Assembly: GCF_000350225.1 (NCBI RefSeq)
Contig: NW_005179029.1
Span: forward strand, 148,574 to 212,573
Source of the DNA: Chondrus crispus
Taxonomy: Eukaryota; Rhodophyta; Florideophyceae; Gigartinales; Gigartinaceae
Direction of reading: 5' to 3'
DNA length: 64,000 bases
Both the position numbers and the translations under genes were made by a program. The notes under the pieces were generated by a model. It was not told the origin of the DNA and did not search any database. It saw only the letters and a program-made list of their open reading frames with translations. Of the stretch, positions 9,925-20,633 are shown one piece after another. The stretch's first letter is position 1. Each line of letters begins with the position of its first letter.

Positions 9925-11480
9925 AGTACCCTTCTCACCGGCTTAATTTGGGCCACGGCTCAATTTGGGCCACTTCCAAATCACGAGCCTCTAGCCCTCC
10001 CCGCCTTCCCCACAGTCCATCTCACCAACTCATACTGCGCACTCCGACAGCGAAGCCCTCCCTCCTCCTCTGTAAGCGACGTTCGGCTCGGCGGTGGCAG
10101 TATGCCACCGTCAATGAGAGCGCAAACTCTCACACACAAGAAAGAATCGCGAAAAGAAGAGGGGAGGGTGCTCGCCGCGCCAAGCTTCTTTCCTTAATCC
10201 AAAGGGGTGAAAGCGCACGCAAAGCATCCCGAGACACAGGCGTGTACCGCACAACAGCCACGCGAATAAAAAAGGCGTACGAAAGCTCAGAGACGGAGCT
10301 AAAAAATTGCTAGATCCAGAAGGCAATCATGCTGGCCGCACGACAGTGTTGTCGGCAGACGAGGAACGCCTTTCAGTCGACAGAACGCTTCATGCCGCGC
10401 GGCGTGGATTTGCTCTTGATAATGCTGTTATGAGCACAGTGCACGCCAAAATAGCTCCGGCAAACACAAAGCATATTCTCCAACCCTGTGATCAATTCGT
10501 CAATCGATCATTCCAGCGCACAGTTAGGGAAATACGAGAACATCTTCTGTCTATGAGCCATTTGTCTTGGGCAAATACTGCGTACAAGATCAAACTGGCC
10601 GTGGCCGGATACCAGTCCATTTCACCGGAGGATGCCATGGCCTCATTCATAAAATGTGGCTTGTGGCCTATGAACTATCGTTTTGTCCATTTCGCGACAT
10701 TTTAAGGGTCCGCAAATGGGTCCACAGGGGAGCATGGGGATGCTCCTTGCAGTGACGAGCGTGTTTTGATGGGGCAAAGAACAAATGTGGCCGCACGGGT
10801 CACCAACATGAGACTACAATCTAAAATTCATGCGTTAACAGATGGTCGACTACCGGCGTCACAAGCGCTTGCAAAGGTATATTGTGTTCTTCGGTCAGAT
10901 TATCCAGTTCAAAACATTCTGATGAGCGAGATACGAGCTCCAAAAATGGCGGTAATGAATCGATGAGGACGCAAAAAGGTGGCAAAATGCAAGCGGCGGC
11001 AGTGTTGACTTCGAAAGTCTCTCACGCCAACTACAACTTTAAATTTGTATCGCATGTGGAATACGTAAGCTCAAAGGCTTTCGAATGTCGCAGTCGTGCT
11101 TCGTCGAGCAATTTGATCTGTGGAAAGTAAAACAGGGCGCCTGTCAAGGGCGATGGCATTGCGCGTAACTTAGAGAGTAGTTTTTGGGCTTCTCTTGATG
11201 ATGTTCCATAAAACAGTGGCCACGGCGATCGGCGGTTGGGTTGCAGGGGAACAAAGGGAGTTCTCGTGAAGATCGGCACGACTCCGCGGCGCGAACGTTG
11301 CTCGGCCTGTCGCAACTGCGGTGAAAGCGCCGCGGGGAGATGGCCCAAATTGAGCCGGATGGCCTGGAGAGCCGCCAACCAAAGATTTTTTGGTACTGGG
11401 AAACTGGCCAGTACTGGGGTAAAATGACCGATTTTTTGAAAATTCTAAACCGACCCAAATTGAGCCGGTGAAAAGGGTAC
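9925..11480 (+). mobile_element. Nested TIR DNA transposon, internally deleted, inside the large minus-strand gene
   Basis: The ends are near-perfect inverted repeats: GTACCCTTCTCACCGGC at 9926 and, on the minus strand from 11480, GTACCCTTTTCACCGGC, matching over about 28 bp. TAC (9922-9924 and 11481-11483) is the likely 3-bp duplication; with TA, the left end would read CAGTACCC as in pogo elements. Just inside the left end a 17-bp unit (GGCTTAATTTGGGCCAC) is directly repeated. Flanking reading frames of the host gene meet across the element. It carries fragments of a DDE_1 transposase (separate entry). Confidence 0.8.
10055..10705 (+). pseudogene. Internally deleted DDE_1 transposase fragments in the nested transposon
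   Basis: An N-terminal helix-turn-helix region is visible at about 10140-10310 (AKLLSLIQRGESARKASRDTGVYRTTATRIKK split over a short reach). A second frame, 10307-10705, joins a piece ending ARRGFALDNA directly to the third catalytic block (APANTKHILQPCDQFVNRSF). The middle of the catalytic domain, with the first two Asp residues, is missing. The tail (AFIKCGLWPMNYRF-like, SPEDAMASFIKCGLW) is typical of the family. A further scrap lies at 10766-10966. The element cannot code for an active enzyme and would need transposase in trans. Confidence 0.7.
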
Positions 11481-11483
11481 TAC

Positions 11484-13094
11484 CTGGCGAACTTGGCAAG
11501 GTCATAATTTCTTCTAGTGCCATATTTTGTCGCTGACCCCTCTCTCGTGTGATATATTTCCAGCTTCTGAACCTCTTCAAAGAATGTCCGTGCTCTACTT
11601 CTGAATGTACCCTTCGCACCTTTGTTTCTTACATAGAACAGCAACCCCATGACACATTCCAAAGCAAGAATCTGCGTTCCAGCTGCAAGGCGATGGAATG
11701 CAGTATCCTCAACATGTATTATCCGCATGACAGGGTTCCGATTTCAGAGATTCCTGAATGTCTCATACACTTCTGGGTGTCTGTAGAACGTCAATGCAAT
11801 ACGAGCAAATCGCCGTTGGGTGAACTCCTTTTTGTCTGGAATGAGCCGGAAAACATAAAGGACTTGAACACTGCTCGAGAATTCAAAGAGAGTTTTCTGG
11901 TCTTCAGCCGTTCCACATGAAATCTAATGCATGAAACAGAGGAGTACACCAGATCATCAAATGTAGCCGGTGCTCTTCTCTCCCCTCTCTGATTCAGTTC
12001 ATTCCCAATTGCTATCATCTCCTCCTCAGTCATCCGAAGAGCATGAATTCTCTCCCAGAGGACAACTGTTATGTACAGTTTGCTTTCGCTTAATAGAAGC
12101 CTTCGTTCTTTTGCCAGAAGACGATGAAACTTGTACATTGCTGATGTTCGATGCAGTCCGTCGATTATAATGAGCTCAACGAGTCTCCGGTGACCTCCCT
12201 CGTCCATTGCGTACAAAGGAAGCTCATTGTCCTTGTTCCCAATACAAACTCAAGTTTGGCAAACAGCTGTTCTCCCTTGAATGTTCTGTGCATAGCCACG
12301 GAAACCTTTCCCAGTGATCCAGGGACAAAATCTCCCCGTCTCATCTCCTCGTAAAGATCGTCGACATGAGAGGTACGAATACCGCTAGTACCGAATGCTG
12401 GAAGGATTAACTGATCGACGCGAATCCTGACTTCCGTCTGAATGTAGTCCCCCAGACGAGCCGGAGGGGGTAGGCGATTCATGAGGTCATTCACTTCTTC
12501 GTTTTCTTCATTGTCCGAAATGTAAGGAATGTAGACCTCGTCGCCATCGACATCCAACCCAGATATTTCAACTGACTGACCAGAGGATTCAGCGGGAGCT
12601 GCGGCACTTCTCTGAAGAGACTGCACGGAATCGGCTTCATCAAAAACAGCTGTTTCGGACAGCTTGGGCCATTTCTTTATGCATCTCTCGAATTTAGAGT
12701 CACCGTCCCCCTCCGCATCAGGGATGAAGCGTGTTACGACGGCAGGATTCTGCGCAGCTAAACCCCACGAAACGCCTTGGGCTTTTGAGACAACAAGAGG
12801 TTGATCGGAAAGGACCTGCAATTGCCTTTGCCACGAGGGACTATAATCACGACCTGCACGGCTGGTATCAACCTTTACAGGAGCCGATAAAGCACTTACG
12901 GGAACTTCGTACCTCGTTTCGGGATCGCGCGCGATCGCGCCCGATTTTTCTTCCTCGACAGTCCTTCCGTCATGGACTTGGCGTCGAGGTGGGCCTGCAT
13001 CAGGAAACGAAATGTTTGCAGCATCCCATGCATATACATTTCTTCCTTTCAACCCTGCCAAAGTCTTGGGGCTTGCTCCTCTGATTCCAAGCAT
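11484..13094 (-). pseudogene. Middle part of the large minus-strand element gene, with a ParB-like DGxHR motif
   Basis: Pieces 13094-12165, 12216-11791 and 11728-11484 read through three lesions: a frameshift near 12190, a frameshift near 11840 (FQTKR/KKEFTQRR) and an in-frame TGA near 11735 (FRNL-stop-NRNPV). Around 12450-12130 the order is RVDQLILPAFGTSGIRTSHVDDLYEEM, then VSVA, then ELIIIDGLHRTSAMYKFHRLL. This matches the layout of ParB/sulfiredoxin-like folds, where a hydrophobic strand precedes (V)DGxHR. ParB-type domains bind or cut DNA or nucleotides; here the role is unknown. Upstream residues are acidic (DVDGDEVYIPYISDNEENEE). The piece ends at the nested transposon (LAKFAR), and the 2OG-like part follows on its far side. 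Confidence 0.5.
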
Positions 13095-14065
13095 CCGGTA
13101 CGGATACTTTTTGTTTCTCTTGACTTTTATATTGGTAACCTTGACCGCAATAAGTCTTTCGATGCGAACGGACCATTCTTCGTGATCAACGACTGACCCT
13201 TGATGACTCTACAAACGGTTGATGGTCTTATATTTGAACCTGCGATTACTGCATCGCATAGATCTCTGCCAGAGTCATCCGATAGTATTACTACCATTCC
13301 AAGGTGAAACATTTGATTGGCATAGTTCACAGCAGGACTGACCACCAGTGTATCAGACTGAGTGCTTGGTGAGCTCGTAGATGCTGCTTTCCCCTTCTTC
13401 TGACTCTCTGTGATCGCCCTCGAACGACCTGACTTTCCACCCCTGTCCCGGTTTCCGGGCGTTAAAACCTCTTCAGTGCCGTTTCCACGCGGCGTGTCGG
13501 TGCTCGAAGGATGTGTTTTCGGACTATCAGGCGAAATTTGTTGTTTCAGGATAACACCCTTTAAGACGGTCGGAGGGTTCTGGGCGGCAGAGTCGACGGT
13601 AATCTCCTTCAGGGTAGCTGGTGCTGATGGTACTTCTTCTGTAGCCACTGTTCCCAAGTGGCTCGCCGGATCCGGCGCTCGAGAGCAGCTAGAGAGTGGG
13701 AAAAGGAGATTAAGGACGCTTCTCAAACGGGGCTCAATGACTCGACGACTGCCCGTTCCGTGATCTTGAGCAACTGCCTCAGTTTGGTTCAATGCCTCTC
13801 CATGCGGCTCCTCCTCGATTGGAAGGACGCAATTAACGGATCGCTGACGTTGTGAATGAGGATTTGTAGTACGTGCTCTTCTAGCGGGTTGCGACAGCCG
13901 TTCTGTAAGGCGGCGACGTTTGGACCCATGTGCATTGTCATCTTTCGAGATTTCCCTGAAACCCGACCCGGGTGACCACGCAACGGCTACTCGCCCAGCG
14001 TTGCTGCACTCTTTCGCCTCGGGAGAGCCAAAGTCATGCACGTCGTCCGTGACTATACCAGACAC
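13095..14065 (-). pseudogene. N-terminal part of the large minus-strand element gene
   Basis: A 312-codon frame starts at the ATG at 14065 (MSGIVTDDVHDFGSP). The first 220 residues are Ser/Thr/Pro/Arg-rich, likely disordered and nuclear (GSKRRRLTERLSQPARRAR). A folded piece follows (MFHLGMVVILSDDSGRDL). A frameshift near 13200 moves the coding to EEWSVRIERLIAVKVTNIKVKRNKK and then into the frame starting at 13094 without a gap. This shows that the three minus-strand blocks between 14065 and 8011 are one gene of roughly 1,500 codons once the nested transposon is ignored. No family is recognised for this part. Confidence 0.55.
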
Positions 14066-14321
14066 TCCTGATGGGATTCCGATCTGTGCATCGAGACCCT
14101 TCGATGGCGGCCGGCTTTTATCAATTTTTAAATATCGATTTTGTGCGGTTCAAAAATTTCACGCTTTCTACCAACTGTCCAGTTATACAAAACGACCCCA
14201 CCCACTATCAGGCACACCCCTTATCAATACACACACCCTTTCCTCCTATTCATTTCACGTCCGACCCCAGTGTAAACTGAGAAGCTCCCCTCTGCTGCGT
14301 CGGTAGTTCAAGCGAACTGCA
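14066..14321. promoter_or_regulatory. Shared intergenic region of a divergent gene pair
   Basis: 256 bp separate the start codons of the ParB/2OG gene (minus) and the methyltransferase-SET gene (plus). The region is AT-rich near 14120-14150 (CAATTTTTAAATATCG) and pyrimidine-rich near 14240-14300. A bidirectional promoter is inferred from layout only. Confidence 0.4.
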
Positions 14322-15583
14322 ATGCCGAAGTCAAGGGCGCGTCGCCACAGTCTTAAATCCCAAGGACAACCGTCTTCCACTTCCGGAACCGCTGCAACAA
14401 GTTTAGTGGCACAGATTTCGTCTTCCATGAATGTTTATCTCCAAAGGGATGGTGTCGTTCCCGAGGGAGCGACCAGCTTCAAGAGAAACATGATTCTACT
14501 TGCGCATTGCCGAGATTCGTGTGCTCTGGATTGGGCAACGCGGATGGTTACGACGTACAAAGCAGGCCTCTGATGGCTATCCGTGAATGGACGAAAGATG
14601 GCAGAGGCGCGGAAACGATTAAAGCACTTGATTTCGATATCAATTCATCTGTTATTGCAAGTTTATTCAGATACCTACGTGTAAGCAAACGTTTTTGCAG
14701 TAACGAAGATGGCATCGCAGTCGGTCGAAAAGTCGATATACGTGTTTGGAACACCTTCAAAGCCACAAATGTGGAGTATGCTGCGATCTCGTGCAAGTTT
14801 ATGTCTACATCGCCAAGAAAGTGGAATGAATTATTTAATACAAGTGTACCAACTACACTCCTCCACATATGTTTCTTTTGGGCTCTTCAAATTCTATCGA
14901 GAACGTCAGAACGCTACCATGCGGGCAGGAAAAGGGAAGGCGCTAGGCGAACCCGAAACGCTCTTCAGTGAAGCCGCCTTACAACAAATTAAGATCCCAT
15001 TCACAAAGGGTTGCCAGTGTAGTTCAGTCTATTGTGCTTTGCTGGGATGCCCTTTTGGAAGCAATTAGATTTGTGAACTGTGAAGAAGGTCTCTTGCCAT
15101 ACCTTCACTTCAATCTAGAGATGGTTGAATTCGTTGTTATCAAGAACCGCTCAGACGGATACGCACCAGCTTCTCAGAGAAAGACTTTCAGAAATCCTGT
15201 CGGTGGTTGTCGGTGGTACTACAGGACAACATTTCGGAGCTCAGAGCCGCATTGAAGATGTAGACAACATTTTGCGCTCTCTTGCAATGATGTTCGTCCA
15301 GGATGTACGCGATTCGATGAATGACAATACGTTGTTTCATTCCTCCTTGACAGCGTGGAATGAATCGAAGAGATTTGAGGTTCCGAGTGATGGATCACTT
15401 CTGCTTCGTTTCGCCAGTCTGTCTCCAACAATTGTTGCTCGTCTCCAACTCGTGGTCCATCAATCTTCAGTTGTCGAAACGAGCAGAATGAGTCAAAGGT
15501 CTAGTGAGGCCGTCATTGCGCAAGAACATAATGCTTCAGGGCAGGAAGGCGACAGCACTTCAAACCCCGATACGGACCCATGA
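14322..15583 (+). pseudogene. N-terminal part of the methyltransferase-SET gene, frameshifted
   Basis: The start is the ATG at 14322 (MPKSRARRHSLKSQGQ), basic and Ser-rich. Reading passes through at least four frames: 14322-14573, 14570-14770, about 14850-15000 (FGLFKFYRERQNATMRAGKG), about 14985-15180 (SVVQSIVLCWDALLEAIRF) and 15190-15583 (DVDNILRSLAMMFVQDVRDSMND). The pieces are collinear and protein-like, mostly helical. No known domain is recognised. It runs directly into the methyltransferase part, with the stop at 15581-15583 overlapping the next frame's ATG at 15580. The breaks are most simply indels in one former gene. Confidence 0.5.
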
Positions 15584-17305
15584 AAACTTCTTGCGAGTGT
15601 GCAGAGGCTAGGAAGAGGCTGAAAGGTTATTGTGAAACAGTTTTGTTTCGGGTCCACTGCTGTAACTTCGAGTCGCTGTTGGAAGAGGACGAACGCATCA
15701 CTCATGATTCAATTGATTTCTCATTAGCAGAATCGTCGAAGCTACTTTTGACCGAGTCGCCCTCATTGAAATCAGAGTCTATTTCCGGATCAGATCGCCC
15801 CGTATTATCAGAAGAACAAAGCAAACGTTTTGTAGAATGCACCAAAGATATGGTTGAGGTGGGCGGGCACGCAATTATCTTTTGCTCTGCAATGGACTTC
15901 TCGAGATGGGTTACCTCTTTCAAATCATGTACAGATGAAGACAGCAGAACGTCTTCATTTGAGGTGGATGACATCCCGCTCCTACTCCTCGAGGATATGG
16001 ATTTGAGCTTGGAAAAAGCACATACGGAAATCTATTCTACTTCGCCATGCACGCAGAAAGAGTTGAGGACGGTGTCAAGAGGTCTCCTAATCACACACGG
16101 TACCCGTCTCGAGACGATGGTTCATCCGAAAATGTCCGTCATGGAGCAGTTCAGCTTGTCAATCGAGTTTCTCACCAACCAGTCACGTCCTGGACAATGC
16201 GCCTCTTGGACAAAAATCGGAAACAGTCTATGGCAAGGGATTTGGAGATGGGCTAGTACCTCTCCATTGAGACCAGAAAAACCAAACGTTGCTTCAGGAG
16301 CTGATACGCCGCTTCACTATACCAAAGGACGTTGTGGTGGATCCATTTGGACGATCTTTCGCCACTGAAATTGCTTGTATGACCTTTCCAGAGAACGAAA
16401 TCCGGTACTTCGTAGGCTGTGAAGCTAATCTGGAATGTTTCCTGTTTGCTGAAAGGAATCTGGATAATACTGTTATTGCTCGAATACAAAAAGGGGAAAT
16501 CAAGGGAAAACAAGTTTTAACCGATTCTGCCCTTATAGTATCCCATTCAAAAATGAGAAGATATGAGAATTTAGATAACCTGGAATCGTGCTGGAGTGCC
16601 CTGCAGGGGTTGGGGTCCTTTTCGACAATCCCCTCATACTTTATCAATTTTCTAAGCAAGCTATGGAATGAACCACTCCTACTCTCCTCGTTCAGAACAA
16701 GACCACCTTCTTCATGGCCGCCAGTTCTAAAAAAAATATTTCATTCAATTGACAGGGCGGTGTGGAGGACTTTTAAAGAGATTGAATTGGGTTTATCCGT
16801 TCGTGAAGAGTCACTATTTGCAAACAAAGCTTTCAGAAACGGAGATGTACTTGGAACTTACTACGGGACAATTGTCTATCGAAATATATCATGTAATGAC
16901 TCCACTGAAGACAATGTTAGACAAAGACACGCGGTGGGAATTTTCAGTACTTCTGTGGAAGCCTTCAGCAGGTCGGCTGTATCTTTCAAGATATCTGGTG
17001 CGTCCAAAGACCTCTCTCGTACGAATATGGATTCTGGAAAGACTACCATGGAGGTTTTCGTGGTTCCTGCATCATTTTCTGTATTCTCCCATATGCGTGT
17101 CACTCTAGTTGGGACAGAGTCGAAACGTAAGCGTCAGGCGACCGTATCAAATCGCCCAGCAGCTTTGGCAAACATTTCAATACAAGGGAAGCGCAAGTCT
17201 GTGCGTAACCGATACCATTTGACAGAATTTGATGCATTCCAAGTGATAGCTGTATCAGATATCTCACCTGGCGTGGAGGTTAAAGCATGCACAGAGGAAT
17301 GGTAG
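15580..17305 (+). pseudogene. Beta-class DNA methyltransferase (N6A/N4C type) fused to a SET domain
   Basis: Frames 15580-16368 and 16289-17305 join near 16290 (EKPNVAS to LQELIRRF). First part: DSIDFSLAE...LLLTESPSLK at the place of motif IV (usually DPPY), LSEEQSKRF, then GGHAIIFCSAMDFSRWV, the usual strand after motif IV. Second part: IPKDVVVDPFGRSFATEIACM, the FxGxG-like motif I placed after motif IV as in beta-class enzymes, then RYFVGCEANLECFLFAERNL. After a linker comes a SET-like block: GLSVREESLFANKAFRNGDVLGTYYG, a variable insert, NRYHLTEFDAFQVIAVSDI and PGVEVKACTEEW, the place of the SET GEELxxDY end. MTases methylate adenine or cytosine in DNA; SET domains methylate lysine. Motif IV has lost its PPY and the SET end has lost GEE, so activity is doubtful. 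Divergent from the ParB/2OG gene. Confidence 0.65.
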
Positions 17306-17910
17306 CAAAAACGTCTGTTGTAAACGGTTACACCTACAATTCACTGCATTTTGTGGAAATAAAGAAATTCTTTGATTATAATCTTGCGCCAGCTCTCTAG
17401 AGAAATATTCATTCGTATGAATCATATCTTTAGAGCTAAACGTCCAAGGACAAATGCATTCAGGTCACAAAATTGCCACAAACGAGGCGTGGGGCTATCG
17501 GCCAGACTTCTCTCCTGGCAGTTTCTTTTTGATTATTACTATAATACCCGGCCCATAGGGCTTCTGTAGCACCTTAGTTAGCACGTTACTTCTGATGCAC
17601 GTATATGCACGAAGAACCATGCAGATTCCTCATGTCTATGCCGCGGAGTTGCTGCTGGTGTATAAATTAGCAATAGGTCACCAGAATCCACCTTCACCGG
17701 CCGTCGACTGTTGGTCGACTGCTCCTCTATGAAAGTGATGAGCTATTGCTCATAGTATTTTCCTTAGTACACTATGAGCAATGGCTCATACTTTTCAGGT
17801 TTGTACAACACGCCTATGAGGATGATTTTGAAGCCGTCAGTCAAGAAGTACCTTGACCACGCGGGAAAACGCCTAGGCCCAGGACGCAGGCGTCATGCAT
17901 GCTCGAGTGA
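17306..17910. other. Intergenic, AT-rich, with a foldback at 17731-17796
   Basis: No gene seen. An AATAAAG signal at 17357-17363 could end the SET transcript. The foldback has its own entry. Confidence 0.4.
17731..17796. repeat. Short foldback element
   Basis: Two arms of about 26 bp (core TGAGCTATTGCTCATAGT and ACTATGAGCAATGGCTCA) face each other across 12-13 bp. The core words are themselves near-palindromic. This could be a MITE remnant or a terminator-like hairpin; no target duplication is evident. Confidence 0.6.
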
Positions 17911-18508
17911 TCACTTGATGAACTTTCGCAGAGTCCTGGTTCCACACAGACGCTCAACCTCTCTGCACAAGTGTTTCCCCTGCACTAGAACGTACGGGAA
18001 GACGGCATAGATATTTCCAACAATGGAATCTCTTGAATCGTTACCAGCAAAAAGGGGTGTCGTTCTTGACCTAATGGATGGCTTCCAAATGAGACTAAAC
18101 ATGTCATTACATGAAAAGCGCTCGTTCTTGAGCTTCTCTGGCGGACTTTCAGAACCCAGGCTTTGTGAACTCAGTATTTCTCCTAGGCGTTCTCTACTCA
18201 TTTCATTTACCTGTAACGAGTGTGTGAACCGTTTCTCAGCTGCATCCCAGTTGTCCCTCTCCCAATATAAAACGGGAACATGGCATTGTTCATTTGACAC
18301 ATATGAAGAGGAAAAGCTTCGACCGACTGTAATCAGGGTTGGTTTGTTAGCGTTTTGAGGGCATCTTTCCAGGCGTCCAAATATCGGCATGTAGCTCGTT
18401 TGCATTTTTCCTATCCTCCCTGCCTTCTTCGTCTTTTTCCGAATTATAACTGTCTGAAGTTGTTTCATAGATAAATTGCCAATGACAGAACATAGTTTCT
18501 CAATTGAA

Positions 18509-18562
18509 TCGAATGTGACCGACATGTCAGAACTATAGTTCTTACATGTCGGTCACATTCGA
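18509..18562. repeat. 54-bp near-perfect palindrome beside the assembly gap
   Basis: The 19-bp arms TCGAATGTGACCGACATGT and their reverse complement enclose a second 14-bp palindrome (AGAACTATAGTTCT), with one mismatched pair. It lies within the coding region of the minus-strand gene and duplicates it in reverse, so an assembly or amplification artefact is as likely as biology. Confidence 0.85.
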
Positions 18563-18580
18563 GTTTGATGAGATGAAAGA

Positions 18581-18680
18581 NNNNNNNNNNNNNNNNNNNN
18601 NNNNNNNNNNNNNNNNNNNNNNNNNNNNNNNNNNNNNNNNNNNNNNNNNNNNNNNNNNNNNNNNNNNNNNNNNNNNNNNN
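18581..18680. other. Assembly gap (100 N) flanked by inverted repeats
   Basis: The 20 bases left of the gap (GAGTTTGATGAGATGAAAGA, 18561-18580) are found as reverse complement at 18684-18703. The gene sequence cannot be trusted across this point. Confidence 0.9.
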
Positions 18681-19453
18681 GAGATCTTTCATCTCATCAA
18701 ACTCCGGCATGTAGAACGCGTAAAGGCTTTCGTTACTCTTGATAGTCGCACAAATTGCGTCAAACTCCATGAGCGTACAGTCGGCACTACAACGAAGTAC
18801 TCCCTGCTGTAACCTGGTCCCTGATTTTTGGGATGACGTACTGACTTTTTTGCCCAACTGGTTTTTAATTGGCTTCATGAAAAGAGCAGCCACTTTCTCG
18901 TTGAGAAAAATCAGTGGTCGTCTTGCAGAATCAGACACATCCGTGTCTATCGAAGGGATGCCTTTCAACAATCGTTGCTGTTCGGCCAGAGTTCTCTCTA
19001 CCTCTGCAATCCTCAGTTTCAGTAAATCCGGACCTCTGTCGCTTTTAAGGACGGCCATATTGTCATGTTTGGAAGGTGTATAGGTCTTGTCAAAAGCCTC
19101 ATCTGCCACATCACTGTCCGTGCCATTGCCTTCAACATGATCATTTGATTTGTGAAGTTGATTTGCAAAGTCACCCGTTTCATGCAAGACTAATGCAAAT
19201 GTTTGCAGAGAGGACAGATCCTTGAAATTTCAATTGTGAAGCACTTGGTCCTTCTGCATTGAATGAGGAAAACCAAGCTGTGCCGGGTAGCTAAGCATAC
19301 AGAGAGGCAAATCACGATGCTTTGGACCTTCCTTCCACGTTTTGCAGATAACAGCTGTGAACCATCGCTGGGTTTGAATCCCTGAGAAAGCATCATATGT
19401 CTCCCAACTCACGTTTACAATTGATCCATTTCGTAAACCATATGGAAAGGAGT

Positions 19454-19500
19454 CTATGTCACTCATGAGAAAACAAGCTTGCTGATCCTGGCTCACTTAC
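19454..19500 (-). other. 47-nt spliceosomal intron
   Basis: On the minus strand the donor is G|GTAAGTGAGC and the acceptor GACATAG|ACTCC. Removal joins CGT-G to AC-TCC, giving NPR-DSFPYGL in one frame. The length is not a multiple of three and the intron holds a stop right after the donor. This is one of few introns visible in the window. Confidence 0.65.
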
Positions 19501-19590
19501 CACGTGGATTCCCTCTGCTGTGAACTATGTGTTCAACCAAACGTTCGTGGAGCAAAAGGCCAGCTCTTACCAAGTGCTCCGCACACGTTC

Positions 19591-20633
19591 TGTAGTGCAA
19601 TACGCACCTGGAAAGGGGGGTGAAAAGAAAGGAAAATATTTGGATATGAAAAGTAGTCCGGGTTGGGGGACACACGTGTGAATAATTGCACAGTTTTAAT
19701 TTTTAATTATTTTATTTTATTTAGTTAATTAGTTGGCATTAATTTTGCTGACACAAGATTAGATCTAGGATCTAGCGCCGCGAGCTACTGTACTGGCTCC
19801 GGCGGGGCGATATATACCTTAGCCCTCTGACGACCAAGTCAGTAAAGGTAACCCGAGTTGCCAGAGTTGAATGTCGCCTTGGTTGAAGTCCGTCTCTACC
19901 AAGACGCTCCCTTTTACCTAAGACTACGGCATCCTTTGCGCTCGGGGGTTCCCTTTTTCTCTTTCCTTTATTTCCCTATTCTTTTCTACTTCTATCTCTA
20001 TTTTTCCTTAATTGTGTTGGTTCCACTGGAGTCGGTTGCGACCGATCCGGTGTAGGTGTTTTAGCCATCGGGCAACACGTCGTGTAGCGCTGCTACTGTT
20101 TCAAGTTCCGTCCGAAGGCTGTTGCGACGACGCCTCCGTCGAAGGTCTTACTGTATAAGACAGAGTTGGTACCACCTACCGCGATTGCGATCGCGCTGGT
20201 GAGGGTGTTTTTAGCCATCGGGCAACACGTCGGTCGTAGCGCTGCTACACAATCACGATCCCTTCGGGTAGTGCTGAGCAAGCCCCCTTCGAAGACCTTG
20301 AATTATACCCAAGGTGCCGAAGACGCTCGTCGAGCATTTGCCTTACAACCCAGCGAACCGCGGTTACATTCTCGTAGACAAGCCCAACCCACACTCGCCG
20401 AGCGCTCAAGTCTTCGCAAGTCTCTACCACCATTTTCCTCCCGGGCCGGGCATCTTTCCTTACCCCCCCGTGGGAGTTGAGCTACCGTGGGCTGCAAGCC
20501 CACACAAGGGGAAAGGGAGTCTCGAACGCTCCGTAGCGCGTGCCATCGGCAGTTGTTGTTGTTGCTGTTGTTTTTCGTCTTTTTGTTTGACCGTCGGACT
20601 GTGTTCGCGGCCAGCCAGGCACATTGCAGTACA
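19591..20633 (+). mobile_element. Solo LTR (1043 bp) of the chromovirus family
   Basis: It begins TGTAGTGCAATACGCACC and ends ACATTGCAGTACA, like the LTRs at 21294 and 34394. It is flanked by a perfect 5-bp target duplication CGTTC (19586-19590 and 20634-20638), so it is a recombined solo LTR. Inside are a TATA box (TATATACC near 19810), a CTC/TTT-rich block and two copies of a roughly 150-bp unit with GCCATCGGGCAACACGTCG (20066 and 20214). It interrupts the minus-strand gene 17911-21060. Confidence 0.9.

Noticed and set aside
18465-19187. Continuous 240-codon minus frame across the N-gap
   Set aside because: The part through the gap is unknown sequence and the flanks are inverted copies, so the frame is not real as drawn.
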